Assembly: GCA_016783105.1 (NCBI GenBank)
Contig: JADHXF010000014.1
Location: 1 to 29,218 of the forward strand
Reading direction: 5' to 3'
DNA length: 29,218 nucleotides
DNA from: Dehalococcoidales bacterium
GTDB taxonomy: Bacteria > Chloroflexota > Dehalococcoidia > Dehalococcoidales > RBG-16-60-22
Both the position numbers and the translations under genes were made by a program. Shown here piece after piece: positions 1-7,018 of the stretch (within the stretch, counting starts at the first letter, position 1; every line of letters begins with the position of its first letter). The notes under the pieces were generated by a model. The model saw nothing but the letters and a program-made list of their open reading frames with translations, had not been told where the DNA came from and did no database searches.

Positions 1-1
1 A

Positions 2-88
2 GTGATTTCAGCCTTTGCACCTGGACAACAGGGTGTGGTTGGTTCAATCAACCGGGTAGCTGCCAAGAGGCCAGGACGGTTAAGGTAA
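2..88 (+). CDS. possible C-terminal end of a gene cut by the window edge
   Basis: An open frame enters from the left edge and ends with TAA at 86-88. It gives about 28 residues with a Gly/Gln-rich start and a basic Arg/Lys-rich tail. It ends 11 bases before the stop of the convergent winged-helix gene. The composition looks like a protein C-terminus, but nothing identifies a family, and an open stretch this short could be chance. Confidence 0.3.
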   Translation: MISAFAPGQQGVVGSINRVAAKRPGRLR

Positions 89-99
89 CTAACCCCAAC

Positions 100-372
100 C
101 TAATCATCATTTAAGCCGAGTATCTCAATAAAGCCATCAATACTCTTAAGTAAATTCAAACCTCTCTCAGTCGCCTGATAAGTTACTGATAGATTATCCG
201 CTGTAACACTGTCAAGGTAACCTTGACTTATTAAGAAATGTAAGTATTTTCTCATCTGGCTATAGCTCATATTGGCGTTGTACATTATCCTTGTTTTTGG
301 GGCGCTATTCAGCCCTATTCTCAGCATCTCGGCAATTATCTCAACGTCTGAACGCCGCTGATTCACCCTCAT
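100..372 (-). CDS. winged-helix DNA-binding protein, archaeal-type
   Basis: This 90-residue protein is a single compact winged-helix domain. An N-terminal helix (about residues 7-20) leads into a helix-turn-helix around 27-52, with an 'M-S-Y-S-Q-M-R-K-Y' recognition-helix pattern, then a 'Y-x-x-T-x-x-G' wing and a final helix (about 68-84). The pattern matches the HTH_45-type small regulators common in archaea and also found in Dehalococcoidia. The ATG start is supported by GAGGT six bases upstream (379-383 on the opposite strand). It is probably a local transcription regulator, target unknown. The gene is monocistronic and faces a long non-coding stretch on its 5' side that may hold its operator. 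The fold is fairly secure; the function is inferred only from the fold. Confidence 0.75.
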   Translation of the reverse strand: MRVNQRRSDVEIIAEMLRIGLNSAPKTRIMYNANMSYSQMRKYLHFLISQGYLDSVTADNLSVTYQATERGLNLLKSIDGFIEILGLNDD

Positions 373-768
373 TGGTTGACCTCATACCATTTTCGAACGC
401 GAATTCATAATACCAGAGCCATTCTATCCAGGTGTCAAAATAACATATGGGCAATATGAGGGAGAGTTTATTATTATCAACTTCCATAATCCCTCTCTAC
501 TTCTATTTTTCAGCATATTTCAACATTATTGTTTTTCAGCCAGCTTCAACCCAGTACTAAAGTCATACCGTGCCATCCACCATGTTAACCCGTTTCGGTT
601 CAGTTAGCTTCAATATCACTGTTACTCATCAAGCCCCAAACAGGACTAAAATACTAGCCCTTTTTCGCCATTTTTTAAGCCGGGGCTAAAAGGTTAAATG
701 GTATTGTTGCAGGTAGTACGGGTAACGTAGTACCATCATAAAGCCGCCCGTTTTTGGAGCCTGTTCCT
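373..768. other. intergenic region with repeats, no gene seen
   Basis: About 395 bases separate the divergent winged-helix and EamA genes, with no credible reading frame. Visible structure: two 19-base imperfect direct repeats at 506-524 and 532-550 (shared TTTTTCAGC and TTCAAC blocks, 26-base period). GGGGCTA at 682-688 can pair with either AGCCCC at 632-637 or TAGCCC at 655-660. A GTAGTAC direct repeat lies at 713-719 and 727-733, also readable as an imperfect palindrome. This stretch is a likely site for regulation of one or both flanking genes. I recognise no known riboswitch class here. Confidence 0.5.
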
Positions 769-1695
769 GTGTATATTGATTGGGTAAGCGCAGCTCTGGT
801 AAGTTCCGCCATTCTGGCCGTAGTCAATGTCGTGGATAGCCATCTCATCTCCAAGCGACTGCCCAGTGTCCACTCCTATTTGCTCATCCTGGGTTTCATG
901 ATACTTATCGTCAGCGTGGTAATAATAATTCTATTCCCCCTTCCCGACCCCCTTGATAACACGTCACTGGTGATGGCGATACTCTCCGGCGTGCTCCGTG
1001 CGGTGTCGGTATATATCATGTTCCACACACTCAAAAAAGAAGAAGTGTCGATGGTGATTCCCATAGTTAACTCGTATCCCATAATGGTATCACTGCTGGC
1101 CATGCCCATTCTGGGTGAGTTCCTGGGCGCACTACAATGGATAGCGATTATTATCGTGGTATCTGGAGTAATACTGGCTTCATTCAGGGGCGATTCAGGA
1201 GGCAGAATAACCTGGTCGGGTAGAGTGCTGAGCTTGTTACTCGCGTCCAGCCTGTTCTATGCCTTGTCGGAGGTTACAGCGAAGTATGCTCTGGCCGTAA
1301 TCTCGCCCTGGCAGATGTATTCCATCAGTCATTTCTCCATAGCCTTTGTTTTCCTGATAATCGCGTTACGTCCGCGTATCTTCAAAGAACTGGCCCGCCA
1401 CCAGAAAAGAAATTCGGCGATAATCATAGTTGCCTTTAATGAAACAATCGCGGTTGCAGCGGTGGTACTGCTCTACTGGGCGATGGCAAGGGGGCCGGTA
1501 TCGCTGGTTTCAACTATTGCCAGCACGCGTCCCGTTTTTGTTTTTATCTGCGCGCTGATTATCAGCCGGTTTTCCGGGTTCCTCCTGGAGCAACAGGCCA
1601 GCAGGAGCATATTACTGCTGAGGTTTATGGCTATCACCATGATTGTGGGGGGAATAGTCATCATGTACCTTACCAGGGGCAGTATCTCAGGTTAG
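769..1695 (+). CDS. EamA/DMT-family transporter
   Basis: This 308-residue integral membrane protein has about ten hydrophobic helices arranged as two EamA repeats (roughly residues 5-140 and 150-300), the normal size and build of drug/metabolite-transporter permeases. Such proteins export or import small metabolites across the cytoplasmic membrane; the substrate cannot be read from sequence. I chose GTG at 769 because GGAG lies nine bases upstream (756-759). The longer TTG start at 754 has no ribosome binding site and overlaps that GGAG. The gene stands alone, with a long structured 5' region before it. The family call is strong; the role is open. Confidence 0.88.
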   Translation: MYIDWVSAALVSSAILAVVNVVDSHLISKRLPSVHSYLLILGFMILIVSVVIIILFPLPDPLDNTSLVMAILSGVLRAVSVYIMFHTLKKEEVSMVIPIVNSYPIMVSLLAMPILGEFLGALQWIAIIIVVSGVILASFRGDSGGRITWSGRVLSLLLASSLFYALSEVTAKYALAVISPWQMYSISHFSIAFVFLIIALRPRIFKELARHQKRNSAIIIVAFNETIAVAAVVLLYWAMARGPVSLVSTIASTRPVFVFICALIISRFSGFLLEQQASRSILLLRFMAITMIVGGIVIMYLTRGSISG

Positions 1696-1806
1696 TAGCT
1701 TTGATGTGTGGTTTGTTTACTAAATGGAGCGTTACCCTAGCTCAGTGAGGTTTGAGGATAGTCTGAAGCTGTATTCTGCTATTGCGGATAAAACACTACC
1801 TTATAT

Positions 1807-2370
1807 TCAGCTTGAGTTAATATCAGATTTACTGTTCTTGCAGAGATTATCGAAAAACTCAAATAACGAGTGGTCGCAATCGGGATTTATCACCTCCTCC
1901 AAGGGTTTAACAACCTCCAAGAGAAAGCCAACTTGGCTGAATTTACCGCAGGTAGCAAGTTCTCTTACGTCGTCCTCTTCTAATACACCACGCTTGAAGA
2001 GAAGCCTTATCTGATTCATATGATGTGAGAATCTTCGCCTATCTTCATTCAGTATTATCGCCTCTTCCTCTTTATTGTTCAGTTTGCTATAGAACTCACT
2101 TGCAAAGTTATCACCATACTTATCTTTCCACGAACGAAGTCTCATCATTCCGTGTAACATCTCATTTGAGGCATAGTTATTTGTAACCTGTGCAATAACT
2201 TGCGAGACTGCTGTCCTATGTGATTCGGCAGCGGACTGTTTGGCAGCATTTGCAGCCCGCCAAGCAGCAATGGCAGCAACAAGAGTAATCAGGGCAATTA
2301 CCCCTTGTATTATCCATCCAACCCATTGGAAGTTCTGCATCAGCACATGAATTCTAGTATCGCCATCCAT
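1807..2370 (-). CDS. membrane-anchored protein of unknown function (DUF4760-like)
   Basis: This 187-residue protein has one transmembrane helix near the N-terminus (about residues 15-37), then an Ala-rich heptad-like stretch (38-60) that probably forms a coiled coil, then a soluble helical domain. The layout 'A-A-W-R-A-A-N-A-A-K-Q-S-A', a 'YAS-x-EM' segment and a later 'RRRFSHHMNQI' block resemble uncharacterised DUF4760-type proteins, in which a single helix anchors a cytosolic helical domain. No catalytic motif is visible. The gene is A+T-richer than the metabolic genes further on. Its ATG is at 2368-2370; the upstream region is A+T-rich without a clear strong Shine-Dalgarno site. Function unknown. 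Confidence 0.6.
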   Translation of the reverse strand: MDGDTRIHVLMQNFQWVGWIIQGVIALITLVAAIAAWRAANAAKQSAAESHRTAVSQVIAQVTNNYASNEMLHGMMRLRSWKDKYGDNFASEFYSKLNNKEEEAIILNEDRRRFSHHMNQIRLLFKRGVLEEDDVRELATCGKFSQVGFLLEVVKPLEEVINPDCDHSLFEFFDNLCKNSKSDINSS

Positions 2371-2521
2371 CTATGTCAATGAAATAATTATTATCCCGTT
2401 GCTGATTATGGTAGAGCAGCAATTTATCATACAACAGAAGCCTATTGCGTATGGAGTATCTCCTCCCTATTTATTGCTTCATACCGAATCTGCACTGAGT
2501 CTAAACTGGCAAAACACCCAA

Positions 2522-2839
2522 CTACCTGAACAGCTCATCAAGGGAAAGCTCTTCTTTCCTGGCTTCTTTCTCCAGGGGCCAGGTAAAGCGCACTGACACC
2601 CTCGGCGGTACGCCTATTCCCGCCTCAACGGACATTTCCTTGGGGCCAAAGACGAGGGCGATTTCGTAGGCCTTGTGCAAAGCATCCCTTATCAGGTCGC
2701 GCACCGCGGTCAACGGTTTACCACGCAGGCTATCGGAGCGCCTCATGATATTGCTGATTTCATTCTCTATGCTAAGGAGCTCGGCCAGTTTGTCGGAAAG
2801 TTTGCCTTCGGCAGGCTTGCCATCTTGCTGAAAGACCAT
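2522..2839 (-). CDS. conserved-looking hypothetical protein
   Basis: This 105-residue soluble protein has a mostly helical first half (residues 12-65, charged amphipathic helices), then a segment with 'FGPKEMSVEAGIGVPP' and 'VSVRFTWPLE' that reads as beta strands, and an acidic/basic helix at the end. No signal peptide, membrane segment or known motif is seen. The start is well supported by GAGGAGG about eight bases upstream on the minus strand. It is followed on the same strand, after about 150 bases, by the membrane-anchored unknown gene. I do not recognise the family. Confidence 0.6.
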   Translation of the reverse strand: MVFQQDGKPAEGKLSDKLAELLSIENEISNIMRRSDSLRGKPLTAVRDLIRDALHKAYEIALVFGPKEMSVEAGIGVPPRVSVRFTWPLEKEARKEELSLDELFR

Positions 2840-3041
2840 CTCTGAACCTCCTCTCTATTTCATCTATATAATATGTACCTTACCATGACCGCAATATATC
2901 GCAAAGTAATTTTACCCCACTATTCTGATTTTGCAAACCCGGGACACGCCGTGATAAAGCCTGAAATCGTTGATTTTAGTACTGAATTAGTACTACACTG
3001 AGGGGAAATCGCCTCACGGGGGGAAGTGAGCGGGGGTATTC

Positions 3042-3245
3042 ATGGATATACCCACTTTAATGCTGATTATCGCCGTAACGTTCGCCGTCTTTGGCACCAT
3101 GGGGATGGTGGGCGGCATCTACGCCTTGCAGGGCAAAAAATGGGCACTGGCGCTCACCGGCTCGATTGCATCCGCGCTACCCTTTTCAATCGTGGGCATA
3201 GCGGCGTTCGTGGTCACCGTTTTAACCAAAGATGAATTTGAATAG
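3042..3245 (+). CDS. small two-helix membrane protein
   Basis: This 67-residue protein has two hydrophobic helices (about residues 4-26 and 35-60), joined by a short 'QGKKWA' basic turn and ending in an acidic tail. This resembles small DUF4064-like integral membrane proteins. A G-rich ribosome binding region (3030-3036) precedes the ATG. An overlapping frame at 3026-3235 is Arg/His-rich and looks like a shadow. Function unknown. Three similar-sized two-helix proteins are encoded within about 3 kb (here, 3578-3802 and 5600-5800), but they do not look alike in sequence. Confidence 0.65.
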   Translation: MDIPTLMLIIAVTFAVFGTMGMVGGIYALQGKKWALALTGSIASALPFSIVGIAAFVVTVLTKDEFE

Positions 3246-3330
3246 CGTCATCCCGCACCGTGGCTATTAAATAAGCTTCACTCGCTGCGGGACGTTCCTG
3301 GCGAGGCAAACTGCCTCACATGCTTATGCC

Positions 3331-3513
3331 TCAGGTGGAACCGCTGGGCGCACAGTTGTTGCCGGAAGACGAGGTGCTGAAGAGGGATAAAATTCGCTTG
3401 AGTATGCCCTTTCCACACTCGGGGCATTTGATGTCGCGCTCGCTGTCGCTTATACTGCGACGTAACTCCAGTTTGTTGCCACATTCAGGGCATTCATATT
3501 CATAGAGTGGCAT
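3331..3513 (-). CDS. FmdB-family zinc ribbon protein
   Basis: This 60-residue protein begins 'MPLYEYECPECG', the hallmark start of the FmdB/CxxC_CxxC_SSSS regulatory-protein family. Two CPEC motifs (residues 8-11 and 30-33) form a single zinc ribbon, followed by a Ser-rich, Gly-rich tail. I chose the ATG at 3511-3513 because AAGGA lies just upstream and the family starts exactly here; a longer in-frame extension to 3681 overlaps the neighbouring membrane-protein gene and is not coding-like. FmdB proteins are putative regulators with no firm biochemical role. It lies downstream of a small membrane-protein gene on the same strand. Confidence 0.85.
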   Translation of the reverse strand: MPLYEYECPECGNKLELRRSISDSERDIKCPECGKGILKRILSLFSTSSSGNNCAPSGST

Positions 3514-3577
3514 TGTTTCCTTTGTCTCCGCTCTTTTTATCCTCGGGGTCTTCCACGAGACCCCAGTTAAACGGCGC

Positions 3578-3802
3578 TCAGCCAAACTGAGGTTTTTCCG
3601 CACCGCAGCCATCAGCGGTGGCGCTGCCTTTGCCCGACACACTGGCCGCCGAAACAATGTACAGCCCAACCAGCGCGCCAATCAGCGCCCCTATCCCCAT
3701 ATTAGAGGTCAGGCCGGCACCTTCACCCTGACTGTACAGGTAACTCAGCACGATACCAATAGCCGCACCGATTAACACTCCTATTACATACCTTGCTTTC
3801 AT
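3578..3802 (-). CDS. small glycine-zipper membrane protein
   Basis: This 74-residue protein has two hydrophobic helices. The first (about residues 5-23) and second (35-54) carry spaced Gly residues ('GVLIGAAIG', 'GIGALIGALVG'), a glycine-zipper pattern that favours close helix packing. The tail is polar with one Cys. A GTGAGGGC ribosome binding site precedes the ATG at 3800-3802. It may be co-transcribed with the FmdB gene 65 bases downstream. Function unknown. Confidence 0.62.
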   Translation of the reverse strand: MKARYVIGVLIGAAIGIVLSYLYSQGEGAGLTSNMGIGALIGALVGLYIVSAASVSGKGSATADGCGAEKPQFG

Positions 3803-3897
3803 CTGCCCTCACCACAAATTATCCGAACTTAACTATCAGGTCAATTTTATCGAATGGACATGCGATTGTCTGTGACTATTATCACTTTACGGCGCTG

Positions 3898-4674
3898 TTA
3901 ATATCCCTCCGGTCCCAGGCACAGCCCCCCGTCAACGATGATATTCTGGCCGGTTATATAGCTGGATTCATCAGAGACCAGGAAAAGCACCGCACTGGCG
4001 ATTTCTTCCGGTTTGCACAGCCTGCCCAGCTTGATTCCTTTTTCCCACAGGGGAATCCTGTCCGGCGCCATTTTAAAAACGCGCTCCGTCCCCACAATGC
4101 CGGGGGAAACACAGTTGACGCGTATGCCATACTCGGCCGCCTCCTTGGCCAGCGTTACCGTCATGCCAACAATGCCCGCTTTGGCCGCCGAATACTCAAC
4201 CCCTTTCATCATACCGATTACCCCGGCCGTTGAAGCTATACTGACAATGGCACCACTGCGCCTTTCCATCATATGGTTGATGACGGCCCGCGCGCAGTTC
4301 AACGGCGCGAGGAGGTTAAGGCGCAAAATCTCTTCACCGCGGGTTGTTTCCGACCGGGCGAAGAAATCCATTTTCGTTTTAATCGACGGGCCGGTTGAGC
4401 CGCCCGCCACGTTGACCAGTATATCTATCTGCTCAAAATGCTCGAGGGCTGCTTCTACCATCTTTGCTGCCTGGTCAATCTCAATCACGTCAACACATAC
4501 GGCCAGGGCTTCAGACCCCAGGGCCTTTACCTCGTCAACCATCCTGCTGTTGGCTTCATCGTTCACGTCCGCGATGACGATTTTAGCACCTTCTCTCGCC
4601 AGCAGCTTGGTTATTTCTCCACCAATGGCTCCGGCACCACCGGTCACGATAGCAACCCTATCTGTTAGCCGCAT
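3898..4674 (-). CDS. SDR-family NAD(P)-dependent oxidoreductase
   Basis: This 258-residue protein is a classical short-chain dehydrogenase of normal length. The cofactor motif TGGAGAIG is at residues 11-18. Asp at 36 after the second strand ('IVIAD') favours NAD over NADP. A 'NVAG' motif lies at 88-91. The catalytic set is Asn120, Ser148, Tyr161 and Lys165 ('YSAAK'). The 'PG' after the sixth strand and a C-terminal 'GG' complete the fold. It should oxidise an alcohol or reduce a ketone; the substrate (FabG-like 3-ketoacyl or a secondary alcohol) cannot be decided. The start is supported by GGGAG shortly upstream. A perfect TATAAT on the minus strand (4712-4717) suggests its own promoter, though the -35 box is poor. 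Confidence 0.92.
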   Translation of the reverse strand: MRLTDRVAIVTGGAGAIGGEITKLLAREGAKIVIADVNDEANSRMVDEVKALGSEALAVCVDVIEIDQAAKMVEAALEHFEQIDILVNVAGGSTGPSIKTKMDFFARSETTRGEEILRLNLLAPLNCARAVINHMMERRSGAIVSIASTAGVIGMMKGVEYSAAKAGIVGMTVTLAKEAAEYGIRVNCVSPGIVGTERVFKMAPDRIPLWEKGIKLGRLCKPEEIASAVLFLVSDESSYITGQNIIVDGGLCLGPEGY

Positions 4675-4752
4675 TTTATTCTCCCTTATTCTGGAATAAT
4701 TCGCTCACCCCATTATACTCAAGCGACTACTTAATAGGAAAATTATCGCTTC

Positions 4753-4807
4753 AAAAAGCAAACCGGACACGGAATACAGCCTGAGATAACCTTCTTCAGT
4801 GCCCGGT
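4753..4807 (-). terminator. probable Rho-independent terminator of the tautomerase operon
   Basis: Read on the minus strand, ACCGGGCAC (4807-4799) pairs with GTGTCCGGT (4770-4762) as nine continuous base pairs including one G-U, with a 28-base loop. A TTGCTTTTT tract follows directly. It lies downstream of the tautomerase gene. The large loop lowers confidence. Confidence 0.5.
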
Positions 4808-4914
4808 CCTTAATTACCGATTATAGTATGATATTTTACCGCTGGGAAATACCGGTATTATTTCCGCCTTACTTTCTGTCTTTCCAACCTGTATCTAAAA
4901 AAGTACCGGACCGG

Positions 4915-5100
4915 TTACGGGTCAATGAACAGCTTGCCGGCTTTGGCCGCATTATGCTTCGGTATATCAAAGAAATGAATGAGCACTCTGTCCGCCTCAA
5001 CCTCGAAATTTTTCATCACGGCATCGGTGATGTCCTTCGCCAGCTTTCGCTTCTGTTCCACAGTCCTGCCCTCGAAAGCTCTTATGGTTACCATTGGCAT
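4915..5100 (-). CDS. 4-oxalocrotonate tautomerase family protein
   Basis: This 61-residue protein has the typical family length and begins 'MPMVTI', so removal of Met exposes the catalytic N-terminal proline. The short beta-alpha-beta layout follows: strand 2-8, helix with 'VEQKRKLAKDITDAV', strand ending 'IHFFDIP'. The Arg residues usual in the active site are partly present (Arg7, Arg12, Arg38). The family catalyses keto-enol tautomerisation in aromatic and amino-acid breakdown. The gene begins 27 bases after an unknown gene on the same strand, so the two are probably one transcript ended by the hairpin at 4753-4807. The substrate is not determined. Confidence 0.85.
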   Translation of the reverse strand: MPMVTIRAFEGRTVEQKRKLAKDITDAVMKNFEVEADRVLIHFFDIPKHNAAKAGKLFIDP

Positions 5101-5127
5101 GATTTTAGTACCTCCCTGCTATAATAT

Positions 5128-5445
5128 TTATTTGCTGCTTCTGGCCTTCCGGTACATTGCTTCAACCTGAGACTTCCACTTGGGGGCCTTATCTCTGACA
5201 AAGCGCCTTGTCGGCTCCTCTTGCGTGCAGACCAGCATGGAATTAACGTTGACCCAGGGAACAAAGATGTCTTCGCTGTACTGCTTCACTCCATCCAGCT
5301 GGTCATCCCACTCAACCTGAGTCATGCGTATGCCATACTCATCCAGAACCTGCACGAGGCCGATATAGCAACATTCCGGCGCCGTTCCCGGGATTAAGCT
5401 AATGGCTACGAAATATCCGGGCTTGATGGCTTCTGATTTTGCCAT
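5128..5445 (-). CDS. hypothetical protein upstream of the tautomerase
   Basis: This 105-residue soluble protein begins with a beta-rich section ('GYFVAISLIPG', 'CYIGLVQVLDEYGIRMTQVEWDD') that reads like a small barrel or SH3-like fold. A helical Lys/Arg-rich C-terminus follows ('RFVRDKAPKWKSQVEAMYRKAR'). No known motif is recognised. The ATG is preceded by AGGAGGTG, a strong ribosome binding site. The tautomerase gene follows 27 bases downstream, so the two may work together, possibly with this protein binding a small ligand. That is speculation; the family is unknown to me. Confidence 0.6.
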   Translation of the reverse strand: MAKSEAIKPGYFVAISLIPGTAPECCYIGLVQVLDEYGIRMTQVEWDDQLDGVKQYSEDIFVPWVNVNSMLVCTQEEPTRRFVRDKAPKWKSQVEAMYRKARSSK

Positions 5446-5538
5446 TTCTCACCTCCTAAATATGGTAAACCAATAATAAACGGTTACACGTTAAACGTCA
5501 AACTGGCCAAGAGTAGGCTGCTTTCCAGCCCTTCTTAA

Positions 5539-5567
5539 TTGACTTTTACCCACTCTCCCCATATACT
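5539..5567 (+). promoter_or_regulatory. sigma-70 type promoter of the 66-residue membrane protein
   Basis: TTGACT (5539-5544), 17 bases, TATACT (5562-5567). Transcription would begin near 5574, giving a short leader before the GGAGG ribosome binding site and the ATG at 5600. Confidence 0.72.
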
Positions 5568-5599
5568 TGGCTCATATCCTAGGCTAGCGGAGGTGGGAA

Positions 5600-5800
5600 A
5601 TGGGCCTGTTATTTACAATATTACCATTCATCGGAATTTTATTGCTTATTTCCGGAACAATCGGTCTCTTTGTCGTCAATCTCAATTATTCATCAGGCGA
5701 TCTCGCTTGGATTCAGGGTAACCTTACCTACGGCGTCTTCACGCTCATCGGGCTGGCTATCACCATCAGTTTCATGATCAGCGGCCTTGAACAGGAATAA
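5600..5800 (+). CDS. small two-helix membrane protein
   Basis: This 66-residue protein has two hydrophobic helices (about residues 3-26 and 44-62), separated by a polar loop, with an acidic end (ELEQE-like). GGAGG lies seven bases upstream of the ATG, and a near-consensus promoter lies just before that, so the gene is very likely real and expressed on its own. It faces the mscS gene convergently. Function unknown; no family recognised. Confidence 0.68.
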   Translation: MGLLFTILPFIGILLLISGTIGLFVVNLNYSSGDLAWIQGNLTYGVFTLIGLAITISFMISGLEQE

Positions 5801-5853
5801 CGGGAGCGGGACAGCTAATATATATTATCTGTAATCGCGCCTTTAGCAACTCT

Positions 5854-6963
5854 TTACTGCTTTCTTTCCTCCGCCGGTGAATTACCGAAATACACCTTGG
5901 TATGGGGCCATGGTATCTCAATACCCTCAGCGTCAAACGCCTTCTTGATGCGGTACCTCAGCTCGCCCATCACATTCCACTGCTCAATCGGTTTTACATC
6001 GCCCAAAACCTTGAGATCAATTCCGGAGTCGCCCAGTTTATTCACTCTCAGCACCTGAGGCGGTGTTTTGATCCGCCAGTTCCAGTTCGGGTCCTCGGCA
6101 ACCTCCTTGCCAACACGATTGATGACAGCAATGGCATGGTCAAGGTCGGTGCCGTAGGCGACGGAAACATCGAGGTTGACCCGGGAAAAGTGCCTGGTGT
6201 AGTTGCTCGCCACCTTTATCTCGCCATTGGGCACATGGTGCACAATGCCATCAAGGTCACGCAGCACCGTCTTCCGTAAAGTGACGTCTTCCACCAGGCC
6301 GGCGATGTCAGCCACCCTGGCTACATCTCCCACCCGGTACTGGTTTTCCATAAGAATGAAGACGCCGGCGATGAGGTCCCGGATCATATACTGCGCCCCA
6401 AAGCCAACGGCAATACCGACAATACCTAAACCGGCCAGAATCGGGCCGATGGGGACATTAAGTTCAGATAGAATCATGAAGATGACGAGCAGAATAATCA
6501 GTATTTTTCCCAAACCCATGAAGACAGTCTGGAGGGTATCCGCCCTTTTCTTCATCCCCTCCCGGCTCTCGCCACGTTTGGGCTGGGTCATGGCACGCTG
6601 TAACAATCCTGGTAAAAATTTCTGCATAGCATACCATAACCCGGCTCCAAGCAGCAGTATTACGAAGATATAGGTACCATGCGCCAGAAACCACCTTTGA
6701 ACAATATCTACCGTGATGATACTGTAGATGCCCTCTTCAGATATGATAATGGCGATTCCCGTCATGGTGATGATAATCAAGACTATCCCTTCCAGAGACC
6801 AGAAACTGATGTTTAGCCATTTCCTGATACCAGTCACACGCTCTTCCTCGACCCTTTTCTCAATACTGTCTTGAATCCGGCCCTTCATGGTAAGCAGAAC
6901 AATTAGAGCAATCGCGCAGATGAGAAAAAGCCACCAGCTATTGGCCGTAATCCAGTACCACAT
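5854..6963 (-). CDS. MscS-family mechanosensitive ion channel
   Basis: This 369-residue protein has about four to five transmembrane helices in its first 190 residues. The pore-lining helix is the last of these ('AGLGIVGIAVGFGAQ', with alternating Gly and Ala), followed by the MscS beta domain ('FILMENQYRVGDVARV', 'GLVEDVTLRKTVLR', 'VPNGEI') and the mixed C-terminal domain. MscS channels open under membrane tension to release solutes during osmotic downshock. I chose ATG at 6961-6963, which is eight bases after GGGGAGG; the GTG three codons earlier sits directly on that site. It lies downstream of selB on the same strand but is functionally unrelated. There is a 55-base gap to the selB stop. 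Confidence 0.93.
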   Translation of the reverse strand: MWYWITANSWWLFLICAIALIVLLTMKGRIQDSIEKRVEEERVTGIRKWLNISFWSLEGIVLIIITMTGIAIIISEEGIYSIITVDIVQRWFLAHGTYIFVILLLGAGLWYAMQKFLPGLLQRAMTQPKRGESREGMKKRADTLQTVFMGLGKILIILLVIFMILSELNVPIGPILAGLGIVGIAVGFGAQYMIRDLIAGVFILMENQYRVGDVARVADIAGLVEDVTLRKTVLRDLDGIVHHVPNGEIKVASNYTRHFSRVNLDVSVAYGTDLDHAIAVINRVGKEVAEDPNWNWRIKTPPQVLRVNKLGDSGIDLKVLGDVKPIEQWNVMGELRYRIKKAFDAEGIEIPWPHTKVYFGNSPAEERKQ

Positions 6964-7018
6964 GTCAGTCACCTCCCCTGCAAACGATAAGAATAATTAT
7001 ACTACTCCAAAGTTATAT

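Noticed and set aside
1724..2014. 96-residue plus-strand frame
   Set aside because: Most of it is antisense to the membrane-anchored protein gene; Ser/Leu-rich with no domain features.
2399..2596. 65-residue plus-strand frame
   Set aside because: Overlaps the end of the better supported 105-residue minus-strand gene, has no ribosome site and no recognisable pattern.
3026..3235. 69-residue frame overlapping the small membrane protein gene
   Set aside because: His/Arg-rich translation typical of an off-frame reading; the frame at 3042-3245 gives a clean two-helix membrane protein.
3251..3317. Hairpins TCCCGCA/TGCGGGA and GAGGCA/TGCCTC between convergent genes as a two-way terminator
   Set aside because: No T-tract on either strand and a long loop in the first; could be real structure but not supportable as a terminator.
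4013..4699. Long plus-strand frame opposite the SDR gene (228 residues)
   Set aside because: Shadow of a well-identified dehydrogenase; the translation is low-complexity and has no family features.
4712..4723. ACTCAAG next to TATAAT upstream of the SDR gene, as a HAIR (HspR) site
   Set aside because: Only one half of the HAIR inverted repeat is present; the partner half at seven bases is missing.
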